From Sternotherus odoratus (Eukaryota > Chordata > Testudines > Kinosternidae), in contig JAVMKO010000021.1 in the NCBI GenBank assembly GCA_032164245.1, forward strand, positions 8,872,285-8,936,284: DNA of 64,000 nucleotides, in the 5' to 3' direction. Of this stretch, positions 47,101 through 55,579 are shown one piece after another (the stretch's first letter is position 1; each line of letters opens with the position of its first letter). The notes beneath the pieces were generated by a model. It saw only the letters and a program-made list of their open reading frames with translations, was not told the DNA's origin and did no database searches. The position numbers and the translations under genes were made by a program.

Positions 47101-50100
47101 GATTCTTCCTCTGCCTTTTGAGGTCCATGGAGGAAGGAGATATGGATGCTCTCCTGACATGGCGGTGAATGCGCCTGAGCATCAGTATTTCAGAGAGAAA
47201 CAAGGGAGTAGTGGATGGATGGTTGGAATATGGATGGGCAAGATGGGACACAAGCAGGAATAGCTAGTGCCGTCAAACTTATTTTTTTAAAGATGAGAAC
47301 TTGAGACACATGGAGAAACAAATTACTAACTCCACTTGAGGGACAGACCTAAACGAGTTCCTTCCACCCTTTTGTGTCCTTTGTTCATGGTCACACAGAT
47401 AGTAGTAGAGGACATATGGGAACATGTTGACTATAGGCAGAGGGAGCCACATGTAAATCAGTGGGCATCAGGTTTCAGCTCTTCCCCCATCCACGGAGCA
47501 TGTGCATGAGCTGGTGGCTAGATCATTCTTCCATCTCTCTTTGGTCTTGTAGGCTCTTGAAGCTGTCAACACTCAGTTGCGAGCGCTCTATCCCGACAGC
47601 GAAGAACTCTTTGATATCGTCCTCATGACGAATAACCATGCCCAGGTTGGGGTCCGCCTGATCAACAGCATCAATCATCACAGTAAGCACCGAATGACCC
47701 TGAGCCAGAACCATTGAAATGACCTGGGAGCTGGTGGCCACTGGGTCTTTGGTTAGTGGCTGTGACGGTGGAGAAGCTGGAGAGCAACTCTTATCTTCTC
47801 TTCCCCCCGCTATTCCATTAAACCACCCAGCACGCCCCAGTCTCCTGTGGCTTAGACTAAAGATGATTGTAGACTAACCCTCTCCAGTCTACGGGGGCAC
47901 CAATAAAATGTGATCCAGGTCTGAATCAACTTTGGTTCTGATTTGGTAAATGGGGGTTTGGCAACATCAGCCCCATTTTGGACCATCTCTTCTTGGGAGA
48001 ATTAAGCCAAAATCAGAAGAGTTTATGCAGTTCCTGGATACTTGGATGGAACAAGACCAGGATTAAATGACACTTAAGTACTTTCCAGGATCAAAAGCCA
48101 TCTGATGAGGTTCTGCCAAACTCAAACCAACCTTGATTTTGCCATATCCCTAGTTTAGATCTGGGGTCTTGGTCTTGGTTCTGGGAATGGAAGGAATGAT
48201 GGGAGAGTACTGAAGCAGTATAATAATAAGCTCTTGTCTAGCATCAGTAGATCTCAGAGTGCTTTACAAGCAGGTCAGTGACATTATCCCCATTTTACAG
48301 ATGGGGAAACTGAGGCAAGGGGTGGCAAAGTGATTTGCCCCAAGTCACTCCGCAAGCTAGTGGCAGAGCTGGGGTTAGAGCCCAGGCCTCCTGAGCCTCA
48401 GCTTATTCTACCCACTAGGATACACTGTCTCATATATATCAGTATTGAATGAATACCACCTTCCCCTTTGGGGCTTTCCTGTGCAGGGGCTCGGGGAAGG
48501 GGTTACTGACAGGTGTCAGGAAACAAATGGCAACAGCTACTAGGTAGAAGGCGTGATGTCAAAGCAGCACTACTGCGTCCGCGTCTGTGACGGGGCTGGC
48601 CTGGGCATCACCGTTGCCAGCAGCCACGGGGCCCCCACCCTTCTGGTGGTCAGGCTGCCCTGTGCTCATTTTCCATATCTCTCCTCCGGCCTGGCGTCCG
48701 AGGGGGAGTAAATCCCCAGCCTGGTTCACGCCCCCACCAGTGGTAGCTGCCTGGGCCCCTCCTGGTCCATCCCAGCTAACTTGGTGCGCCCGGCCGTCCT
48801 CAGATCTGTTCATCGAGAGGTTCTGCATGACGGGAGGGAACAGCCCCATGTGTTACCTGAAGGCCTATCACACCAACCTGTACCTCTCCTCTGACGCCGA
48901 GAAAGTGAGTGAGGCCATTGAAGAGGGTGAGTCTGACGGTCAAACCCTGGGTGGCAGGGGGTGGGGGTGGGGGGTGCAGCCCACATCACCTTGCTGTAGG
49001 AGAGCAGCCCCGGGATCTCCATCCTCTGGGTCTGTGCGGCAGCTGGGGAGCGGAGGCATCCCACGCCCTGCCTCCATCACACCCCTGCCCTTGCTCAGGC
49101 CACGTGGGACCTCTCGTTTCCACGGAAACAGCATCCGCTGATATCTACAGCGTCTCAAAGTGCAGGTGGGCTGCTCTCCTCAGCTGGCTGCTGGATGGAT
49201 ACTGACTCCTTCCATGCTGGTGGGAGCAGCTGAGGATATTGAGAGACGAATGATGGAAACCTAGGTACATTCTGCAATCTTCGCCCCTCCCATCCCCACG
49301 AAATACTAGATCATCCCCAGGGCTGTGAAGCAGCAGGGCATGGAGGGAGGCCGGCACCTAAAGAGAACACTAGATCCTCCCCACAGAGGTTCATGTCTTC
49401 ACCTAGGTATTTGAGGGCCTCTGGGTTTCCTAGATGCTGATGTGAGGGTCCAGACGCAAGCGTCCAATGTAAGGCCCGGGGTTGGCACTTCTCTGCTCTG
49501 TGCGGGTCCAGTTCTGTTGCTCGGCTCTGCAGTAGGAGGAGCTGGGGAGCACAGCGGGAGGAGACGTGCCGCCTGTCACTTTTCTCTCTCGTTTTCCCCC
49601 CCCCCCAGGAATCGCCGCGGCTACCATCTTCCGCCCCAGCAAAGACGTGGAAGTGTCGGAGAGCCGGCTGCGGGTGGCGTTCGACGGGGACGCCGTCCTC
49701 TTCTCGGACGAGTCGGAGCGGATCGTGAAGGCGCACGGCCTCGACGTGTTTTTTGAACACGAAAAGGCTTATGAGAACAAGCCGCTGGCCCAGGTACGGC
49801 CGGTCGCCCCCCTGACCCGCTAGCCCCAGGAACCAGTTCTGGGACAGGCAGCGCTGGGAACTGGCAGACCGCCCCAGCAATTCCCACTCCATTAGCCCTG
49901 AGCACAAGTTGAGGGGGAAGAGCGGGATGAGGACAGGGGAGTTAGGTGCCTAAATAGCAGGGGAGTTAGATGCCTAGATCTGCTGTGGTTCCTATCTGCT
50001 CGGCTAGAGGATTCCCATAGCAAGGACAAGGCCTTTCCCTGCTGCAGGAATCATCGAATCTCAGAGTTGGAGGGACCTCAGGAGATCATCTGTCCAACCC

Positions 50101-50657
50101 CCTGCTCAAAGCAGGACCAATCCTATTTTTGCCCCATATTTCTAAATGGCCCCCTCAAGGATTGAACTCTCAACCCGGGGTTTAGCAGGCCAATGCTCAA
50201 ACTACTGAGCTATCCCTCCCCCAAATGGACCAAAGCATGGAGAGTGGGGATGAAGGTAGCTGTGACTGGCCGTGTCTCTTTGCTTGGGTAGGGCCCACTG
50301 AAGGGCTTTCTGGAATCCCTGGGGAAGCTGCAGAAGAAGTTCTACTCCAAGGGTCTGAGACTGGAGTGTCCGATTCGCACCTACCTGGTCACTGCCCGGA
50401 GCGCTGCCAGCTCCGGGGCTCGCGCCCTAAAGACTCTCCGCAGCTGGGGACTGGAAACGGATGAAGCCCTCTTCCTGGCCGGGGCGCCCAAGGGTCCGCT
50501 GCTGGAGAAGATCCGGCCGCACATCTTCTTTGACGACCAGATGTTCCACGTGGAGGGGGCGAAGGAGAGTGGCACCATCGCGGCCCACGTCCCGTACGGC
50601 ATAGCACAGAAACAGAGGCGGATGGCGCAGGAGAAACAAACCAAGGACAGCAAGTAG
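35791..50657 (+). CDS. NT5C1A: NT5C1A, cytosolic 5'-nucleotidase IA (whole coding span, six exons)
   Basis: Six exons (35,791-35,934; 46,524-46,691; 47,553-47,682; 48,804-48,926; 49,609-49,793; 50,292-50,657) join in frame to 371 residues, close to the ~368 of mammals. The enzyme hydrolyses AMP to adenosine and phosphate in the cytosol and is rich in skeletal and heart muscle in mammals. The fold is HAD-like. Motif I is the cN-I variant AFDGDAVLF with catalytic Asp214 and Asp216. Motif II lies in TARSAASSG (Thr284). Motif III is near Lys317 in [10 protein letters not shown], and motif IV is FFDD (Asp331/Asp332). The N-terminus (1-30) is low-complexity Gly/Ala and differs most from mammals, whereas the core from [11 protein letters not shown] onward is near-identical to the family. 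NT5C1B is the alternative, but the short N-terminus and neighbouring HPCAL4 favour NT5C1A. No frameshift or missing catalytic residue is seen. Confidence 0.95.
37050..37195 (-). repeat. MIR fragment
   Basis: On + it shows 'tatctccatttgacagatgg', 'ggaaactgaggcatggagca' and 'agtgagttgtccatggtcat', the inverted MIR core. Confidence 0.75.
39300..39765 (+). mobile_element. CR1 LINE 3' fragment in NT5C1A intron 1
   Basis: The + strand shows the ORF2 end signature in order: 'gttctgcgcccctcgcaatc', 'gactggagggtcttcagagg', 'aagcgagagaaatgatccga', 'gatgagaggtgatttgggct' and 'aacaagactggacagcgtac'. A G-run of about 13 (39,536-39,548) lies within it. The frame is broken. Confidence 0.65.
39770..41080. 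other. Intronic sequence without recognised features
   Basis: Apart from a short MIR-type tail near 40,610-40,680 ('gtgaagtgctgtgggatgag' through 'ctatagaaatgtacaagatc'), I see nothing that I can name. Confidence 0.5.
41085..41180 (-). mobile_element. Possible CR1 3' fragment, reverse orientation
   Basis: The stretch 'cttctcttaagatgtggagt' and 'ccagaatatgaacagagccc' resembles the inverted CR1 segment that usually reads GTGGCGCCCAGAACTGGACACAG. It is short and diverged. Confidence 0.4.
41570..41765 (+). repeat. MIR element
   Basis: It contains 'aacctagtggttaaagcaca', 'actcctgggtccttttcctc', 'ctagctgtgggcaaatatct' and 'aagccttggttgcccatttg' in the correct MIR order. Confidence 0.7.
41770..42593. 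mobile_element. Old A/T-rich MITE-like repeat split by a Helitron
   Basis: Sequence of the same character ('attgaaatgtttctcgggga', 'gagttgaaacatttcaatag' on the left; 'ttccattgaagtgacttatt', 'gaaacatttagttttttgct' on the right) flanks the Helitron on both sides. The host repeat was therefore there first. Confidence 0.5.
41965..42510 (+). mobile_element. Non-autonomous Helitron, both termini present (546 bp)
   Basis: The element starts with TC (TCTATATATATAG) and ends CTAG. Just before that end is a perfect 8 bp hairpin (AAATACCC 42,477-42,484 with GGGTATTT 42,496-42,503). It is flanked by A on the left and T on the right, the expected AT target with no duplication. The 5' region has the phrase 'tcagctagatacgtgaaatttggtacag' (42,040-42,067), common in animal Helitrons. 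An ATG at 42,333 opens MPRKKRKCI, then a stop, then [20 protein letters not shown], resembling the start of the Helitron Rep/helicase protein. It is a deletion derivative without helicase. Confidence 0.85.
42594..42762 (-). mobile_element. Cry-type turtle SINE, antisense to NT5C1A
   Basis: On + it reads 'aaggtcggaagggaccagta' (inverted tail), 'gatccctaaatggccccctc' (body) and 'aagaattgaactcacaaccc' with 'tgggtttagcaggtcagtgc' (inverted box B and the head). It ends before the outermost part of box A. Confidence 0.85.
42770..43635. other. Intronic sequence without recognised features
   Basis: No repeat or exon can be supported. The last 100 bases contain repeated 'taattaat' and 'gttaataact' words. 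Confidence 0.5.
43640..43895. mobile_element. MITE of the GTGCCTAAA / TTTGAAAAT type
   Basis: It contains 'agtaggtgcctaaaacccat', 'ctctttgaaaatctggcctt', 'aaactccattgactttcaaa' and the partly complementary right side 'cacttaggcacttttgaaaa'. It is a palindromic, non-coding element common in reptile DNA, and a fragment occurs near 8436. Confidence 0.55.
44088..44141. repeat. (CA)n microsatellite
   Basis: About 26 uninterrupted CA units in NT5C1A intron 1. Confidence 0.95.
46524..46691 (+). CDS. NT5C1A: NT5C1A exon 2 (residues 49-104)
   Basis: The acceptor is ctgttatgcag|CCAAAG and the donor GTCAAG|gtgagc. It encodes [17 protein letters not shown], a strongly conserved cN-I block, and ends GAAFPFVK. 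Confidence 0.95.
47553..47682 (+). CDS. NT5C1A: NT5C1A exon 3 (residues 105-147 plus one base)
   Basis: The acceptor is ggtcttgtag|GCTCTT and the donor CATCACA|gtaagc (phase 1). It encodes ALEAVNTQL through [20 protein letters not shown], part of the nucleotide-binding core. The junction residue reads Asn148, where mammals have Asp as far as I recall. Confidence 0.95.
48225..48428 (-). repeat. MIR element, well preserved
   Basis: On + it shows 'attatccccattttacagat', 'ggggaaactgaggcaagggg', 'agtgatttgccccaagtcac' and 'agtggcagagctggggttag', all inverted MIR blocks. It lies in NT5C1A intron 3. Confidence 0.8.
48804..48926 (+). CDS. NT5C1A: NT5C1A exon 4 (residues 148-188 plus one base)
   Basis: The acceptor is ccgtcctcag|ATCTG and the donor GAAGAGG|gtgagt. 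It encodes [20 protein letters not shown] and YHTNLYLS, both well conserved. Confidence 0.95.
49609..49793 (+). CDS. NT5C1A: NT5C1A exon 5 (residues 189-250), catalytic motif I
   Basis: The acceptor is preceded by TTTT and a run of 11 C directly before AG (49,596-49,608). The donor is GCCCAG|gtacgg. It encodes IAAATIF, then [19 protein letters not shown] carrying the nucleophile Asp214 and Asp216, and then [20 protein letters not shown]. Confidence 0.95.
50048..50223 (-). mobile_element. Cry-type turtle SINE, antisense, in NT5C1A intron 5
   Basis: On + it begins with the inverted tail ('aatcatcgaatctcagagtt', 'ggagggacctcaggagatca'), passes the body ('ctaaatggccccctcaagga') and ends with inverted boxes B and A ('ttgaactctcaacccggggt' to 'ctactgagctatccctcccc'). 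It stops about 70 bases before the exon 6 acceptor. It is the best-preserved antisense copy. Confidence 0.9.
50292..50657 (+). CDS. NT5C1A: NT5C1A exon 6 (residues 251-371 and stop)
   Basis: The acceptor is gcttgggtag|GGCCCA. It encodes [20 protein letters not shown], motif II (TARSAASSG), [19 protein letters not shown], and the acidic motif [11 protein letters not shown]. The hydrophilic tail ends in KQTKDSK before TAG. The last ~15 residues are the least conserved part of the protein. Confidence 0.95.
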   Translation, partial: GPLKGFLESLGKLQKKFYSKGLRLECPIRTYLVTARSAASSGARALKTLRSWGLETDEALFLAGAPKGPLLEKIRPHIFFDDQMFHVEGAKESGTIAAHVPYGIAQKQRRMAQEKQTKDSK

Positions 50658-51285
50658 CGTAGGTGGCGTTGGCTACTGTGACTGCACGTGCTCCCTGGTT
50701 GGGTAGCCACCCAAACCATCCCCGACCAGGGCACCATGCATGGATTGCTAGCCGGGACTGCAGGGTCTGAGAGTCTCTGATTAGTACTGAAGTTTCAGGT
50801 GCCTTGTCTGGATGGGTTGAAGGAAAGGGTTCCTTTTGCCTGTGTGTGTTGCACTTTATTGACCCTCTCTGTCCCTCCAGCCCCGCATCACCCCCCCATG
50901 CTTAAAGGTCAGAAGGGTGGACTAACGCCTAAGCCCACCTCTGCTACCTTTGCTCCTGCGTCTCCGCATCCGCCACTGCTGACTTGCGCCACGTCGGCTG
51001 CCACCTCATCTTCACACCCACCTCTCTGCCCTCATGCCTAAGCCCAACGCCAGCCATTCTGATCCTGCCATACCTCCCTTGTGTGTCAGGGGCCCATAAA
51101 AACCCTGAGGAGCTGACGCTTAAATTGTGCACCAGATGTCGACCACAAAGCTTGGAGAACTTAAACCGAAACCCAGCCAGCCTGGATAAGCTTACAGCAG
51201 AGGGGAGCTCGCGTTAGATTGTTGTTCCCATGGAGTGGAAAATACAGTAGGCAGGAATAAATATACAGAACCTGAATATAACACG
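50658..51285 (+). other. NT5C1A: NT5C1A 3'UTR (predicted)
   Basis: The segment from the TAG stop to just beyond the AATAAA at 51,256, before the repeat that begins near 51,329. It contains no repeat that I recognise. Confidence 0.6.
51256..51261 (+). promoter_or_regulatory. NT5C1A: Poly(A) signal AATAAA of NT5C1A
   Basis: A canonical hexamer in 'gcaggaataaatatacagaa', followed within 30 bases by GT-rich sequence (ccatgtgtggtatattt). Confidence 0.6.
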
Positions 51286-51328
51286 TCCATGTGTGGTATA
51301 TTTAGACCTGCTTACTGTATTTTTCACT

Positions 51329-51424
51329 CCATGCATCTGATGAAGTGGGTTTCTAGCCCACCAAAGCTCATGCCCAGCTACATATCTTAGTCTTTAAGGT
51401 GCCACAAGGACGCCTCATCATTTT
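51329..51424 (+). repeat. Interspersed repeat with hammerhead-like core, copy B
   Basis: It contains CTGATGA (51,337-51,343), a GTGGG...CCCAC stem, then CAAA where the consensus core needs GAAA, then GC-TCAT-GC, and then 'ttagtctttaaggtgccaca'. The G-to-C change in the core would abolish hammerhead catalysis. It lies about 70 bases past the NT5C1A poly(A) signal. Confidence 0.75.
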
Positions 51425-52785
51425 TCTAAATCCAGAAGTGACACCTGGAAAAAAGGCTTCTCAAGCTGAGCATCTGAAAATTGAGCCAGACAAAATCAGA
51501 AGCCACTTCTCAAAATGTGGCTTCCTGGCCTCTGGGACCCAGGCTGGGAATCTGTGTAAGTTCAAAGACCGTCCAATGAGGGACGGGGGGGGGGGGGGGG
51601 AGACATTTCTTGAAACTGACAATTACATCAGCTCAGAATTTAAGCCTAAGGCTTTTGTTAGCCCCTAGCAAAATTCAGATGTCATTCACTGAGGCTACTG
51701 TGCATCTGATGATCCTTCTCCTGGCACTTTCTTAAAACCTGTGGTGTCTCCTGAAATCGAAAGATGCTGCTAACAGAGTGAGAGAGAATTAAATTCCCAG
51801 TTCAGAAGAATCAGTCAGAGCTGTTTTGAAGGCAGCGTATAGAATTCACTCCACAACATTCTTACATGAAGGTGCAGATTGCAGGAACAACAGAGGGTTA
51901 AAGATCATTTTAAAAAATACTCCTTCTCTGTTGGTGGGTTCTAAGTAGCAGAAGTAGCACAGTCTATGGTTAAGATTGCCTGGCACTTACCATTATAAGA
52001 CCACGTTTTCAATTGCTTATAACTTTACCAGACTTAGACCATTTCATTTGGGGTGAAATTTTCCACAGGAGGGGGCTGCCTCGGGCTGACTTTTTTTGCA
52101 CATTTTCAGTTAAAATGGTTTGACCATGTTGAAGCATGAGGTTAGGGATAGAGTTATTCTATCGACTGAAATAATATTAACAACCAACCGTATGCATCAC
52201 CACTTAGCCTGTTTGTTCCTTGCACTAAATCCTGCTTGGACAATGAAAGCACTAGTAAAGTTTTTTTTAAAAAAAAATCTTGTTTCTCTGGTCCGTGTCA
52301 AACTGAGATTCACTCTCTGTTGCTGCATTTGGGTTGCAGACACCTCAGGGGAAGGTTTTAAATCCAAAAAAATTGTAAAGAAACTAAATATCCCCAAACC
52401 ATTTCTATTAATATTCAGTTTCATTAAAGGTATAAGGAGGTTGGGTCGAAACTGTCTGACAGGGACCCTTCCAATCAGCCTTCTCAGGATTCATGCACGG
52501 TGTTTCCGGTAGATTGGCACTGACTGACGTTTTTGGAAGGTCTGCCAAGTGCAAGCAGTCCAAGTCAGATCTTCTCCCAAGTTTAGAAGATGACACTGCA
52601 ACCGGAACTACTAGTTGTAATGAAGAGCAGAACAGTCAGCTAACACTTATGAAATTGTATCTGTCTGGCTCTGGGACTTGTTGAAATATTGTCAGTGTGT
52701 GACTGAACATAGCCATCTGTGTAAAGTGTATATGGGAGAGTGATTGTAACGGGTGGTCTTGAGTGTGTGTCTGGGAAAGAGAGAT
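51425..52785. other. Intergenic A/T-rich stretch, unidentified
   Basis: No gene was recognised. A G-run of about 14 lies at 51,586-51,600. The segment around 52,040-52,120 ('ttcatttggggtgaaatttt', 'cattttcagttaaaatggtt') has the look of a dispersed reptile repeat. A 63-codon open frame at 52,493-52,684 has no family I can name. Confidence 0.4.
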
Positions 52786-52789
52786 TGGG

Positions 52790-53250
52790 TTGGCTGCTGG
52801 TAACCCGGGCTGGCTGCAGGTACCCCAGGTTGGCAGTGGGCTGAGCGGGGCCGGTAGCTGGTATCCCAGACTGGCAGCAGGCTGAGCAGCTCAGCCCGCT
52901 GCTGGTCTGGGGTTCTGGCCGCTGGCTCCTGCTAGCCGGGGTCCCAGCAGCCAGCCCTGCTCAACCCACTGCCAGCCTGGGGTTCTGTTCTATCAGGCCA
53001 GCAGGGGCCTGTGGCTGGGGCCTCGGCTGGCAGCAGTATAGAAGGGAGGGATAGCTTAGTAGTTTGAGTATTGGCCTGCTAAACCCAGGGTTGTGAGTTC
53101 AATCCTTGAGTGGGCCAGTTAGGAATATTGGGCAAAAATAGGGATTGGTCCTGCTTTGGGTTGGACTAGATGATCTCCTGAGGTCCCTTCAAATTCTGAG
53201 ATTCTATGAAAAAATCAGCTTGTGTGCTACCTTTGGTGTGAGTACTGCAT
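52790..53250 (+). mobile_element. hAT-like element with GC-rich internal repeats, interrupted by a SINE
   Basis: From 52,790 to 53,035, words such as 'ggctgagcggggccggtagc', 'cagcccgctgctggtctggg' and 'gccgctggctcctgctagcc' recur in both orientations, a known pattern of expanded turtle hAT derivatives. After the SINE the sequence resumes as 'aaaaatcagcttgtgtgcta', the same right-hand module as in the element at 33,908. The ends are imprecise. Confidence 0.6.
53041..53209 (+). mobile_element. Cry-type turtle SINE nested in a hAT-like element
   Basis: The head 'gagggatagcttagtagttt' (box A) and 'cagggttgtgagttcaatcc' (box B) is followed by the body and the tail 'ttggactagatgatctcctg' ending in TTCTATGAA. 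Flanks on both sides belong to the GC-rich hAT-like element. Confidence 0.9.
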
Positions 53251-53254
53251 GTTA

Positions 53255-55425
53255 CGGACCCTTGTCCTGTAGACATGTGTGTATCAAAAAGAGAGGATGT
53301 GTGTGTGATAATGTTACTTGTGAGTGAGAGAGATTAGTTAAATACTGCACTCTCTGGTAGAGAGAGCTTGTTGCTCTCAAAAGAAACCCCAGGCGCTGGG
53401 GTTTGGCCGGCCTGCTAAGCAGACCCCTGCTCCATTCTAAGGTGTCTCTAGCTCAGACAGCAATGCCAGCATCAGAGGGCTGTGTGACTTGCACTTTAAT
53501 TTTGTTTCCCAATGCTTAAGACACAAAGAAATGCAGAGGGCCAGTAACAAGCGTATTGGGCACCTCCTGCTTCTCATTCCTGGCCAGCATGAGGCCCAGA
53601 ACTCACTTCCCTGCTTGTATTGTGGGGAGGCCTCAGGAGGCTCCCCCCAAAATACGGGACTCGGCGAAAGGAGGACTCCCCACTGCAGTGCGTGGCTCCT
53701 GCCTGCACTGAAGGGGTTTATTGCCCTACTCATCTTTGACGGCCACTGTACAGTTTTATCCATATTGCTTCCGTGGGTGCGCCAGCACTGGCTGAGTGGG
53801 ATTTCACTGCTTTTGTGGCGTGCTTTCTTGTGTCCCTCTGTCATCTCCTGGGTCTGGATGGATGTTCCGTCCTGCCAGCAGCCCCCTCGCTATGGCCACC
53901 GAGACTCTTGGCGCATCACACACCTGGATGGCTGGGTGGCGTTTCTTGCATCGAACGAGTGGCTCCTACGCCCTCCTGGCTGTTGTGGTGGTGTGTGGGT
54001 TTCACTGTGTCCTCTGAGAGTTTTATCTGTGAATGAACTGGTGTAGCAATGGAAATTCCTATGCGTGTTTGTCTGTAATAAACTACAGCTGGTACTACTC
54101 ATTGTCGCCTGCTGGAATTGGGGGGGGGGAGGGTCAGGGGATGACAGGCCAGCAAGGAAGGGGTTAACCCCCTGCTTAGCCCCTCCTCGGTGTTTTAGTA
54201 GAATAAGGAGGCAGGGCTGGAGATCCCAGGGCCAATCAGCCCCCCAGAAGGAAGGCGGGAAATGGTTTACAGCGGCATTCTGGGAGCTGGAGAAGCCTTG
54301 GGGAAGGGCTGGGACTCTCCAGGCGGTGGCTGGCGCAGGGGGGTGTAACCCAAGGTGGCTGTCTCTGTCTGAACAGCAATCTCCTGTTGTAATTTGGACT
54401 GGGGCCTCAAGCCCTGGATAAAAATATCAGTTGGCAAAAGACTTCTGTGGAGCAGAGCCTCCACCAGTCACCAGAGGGGGAGGGGAGAAAAGGCCTGTTG
54501 GCAGGAGATTCGTTAGAAGCCCCAGGGTTTGTCTGAACAGCACCATTGGAGTGTTGTAGTTAATGTGACACCACGTCCCACTTCCCCCGCTCTACCCTCC
54601 GGTGAAACAGGACACAGGGGTTAGGGAAATCTACATGGTGCAGCCATTGACCAATCTAGCGAAAGAATACCCCAAGTCCCAGGACAGCATCACCAGCACT
54701 GGTCAGCAAACAGGAGATGAGTGGGAAGCATTCTTATGGACGCTTGTTTAGTGTGATTCCTCCCCAGCGCTGCATGTTCCCATACCAACCATCCGACACT
54801 AACTAAACTCCACAACGGGGCGTGTTCAGAGTACGCTAGCAAAGATACAGCTGGCGGCCCTGCCTGCGTTCGAGATCTTCCGGTCTAAACCTCCAGCCTT
54901 GGACACTGTATTGTGCAGGTGGACACGGACACTCACAGAGCTCCAGTGATCTCAATGGTTCATGCCCTCATGGTGTAGCATGCAGGAGGGGGGCCCAGCA
55001 GGACAACAGGAATGGGATACAACGGCAGGCATGTGACTGAGCAGTGCCAATAACGGCCACTAGACCCATGGTTTTGTGTGCAGAGCGTTAATCGTTCTTC
55101 CACGGCCCGTGTTTCTCACCTTTCTCTAGCACATCCGAGTTCCTGGGGGACTTGCAACAAACCTCTTTTAAAAAGGGACCCTGCAGTAGACAAGGCAAAG
55201 CCGAGTGATGATTACGCTGTCAGTCGTACACGGTCAGAACAGACGTTAACAAGGTAACCGGTTCTTAGCGTGTTCATAGGCGAAATGATAAGCTGCTGGC
55301 GGGGTTGAGACAGGAATTGAAGGGGAAGGTTCTGGTGAGGCTCATTTGCCAAGAGTGAAACTCCCCCGATGTCCAGCGGCCCATGAGGTGGTCGGAGAAC
55401 AGGACCGGGCCTGGTCTCCTAGTTG
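53255..55425. other. Intergenic, no gene recognised
   Basis: No exon was recognised on either strand. An AATAAA lies near 54,078 without an associated gene. Nothing else can be supported. Confidence 0.5.
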
Positions 55426-55429
55426 TAGT

Positions 55430-55575
55430 CCTGGCTCTGCAAGTGGCTTGTTTAACATACAGGCAAACTGAGGAGAATATTTACCTACCGCCCAGGTGGG
55501 CTGGGGGCATAGACGTGATGCTTGTAAAGCACTTGGAGATCCCCCTGTGAGAGGTGGTTCATAAAACCAAGGCCG
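55430..55575 (+). repeat. MIR 3'-half fragment
   Basis: It contains 'tcctggctctgcaagtggct', 'acatacaggcaaactgagga', 'aatatttacctaccgcccag' and 'cttgtaaagcacttggagat', a MIR core and tail in order. Confidence 0.6.
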
Positions 55576-55579
55576 AGTG

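Larger units (their letters stand above)
46692..50291 (+). other. NT5C1A: NT5C1A introns 2-5
   Basis: The introns are 46,692-47,552, 47,683-48,803, 48,927-49,608 and 49,794-50,291, all GT-AG. Intron 3 holds a MIR and intron 5 a SINE. The remainder shows no extra exon. Confidence 0.85.

Noticed and set aside
52493..52684. 63-codon open frame that could be an exon
   Set aside because: There is no recognisable homology, no flanking splice signals of quality, and it sits in A/T-rich repeat-like sequence.
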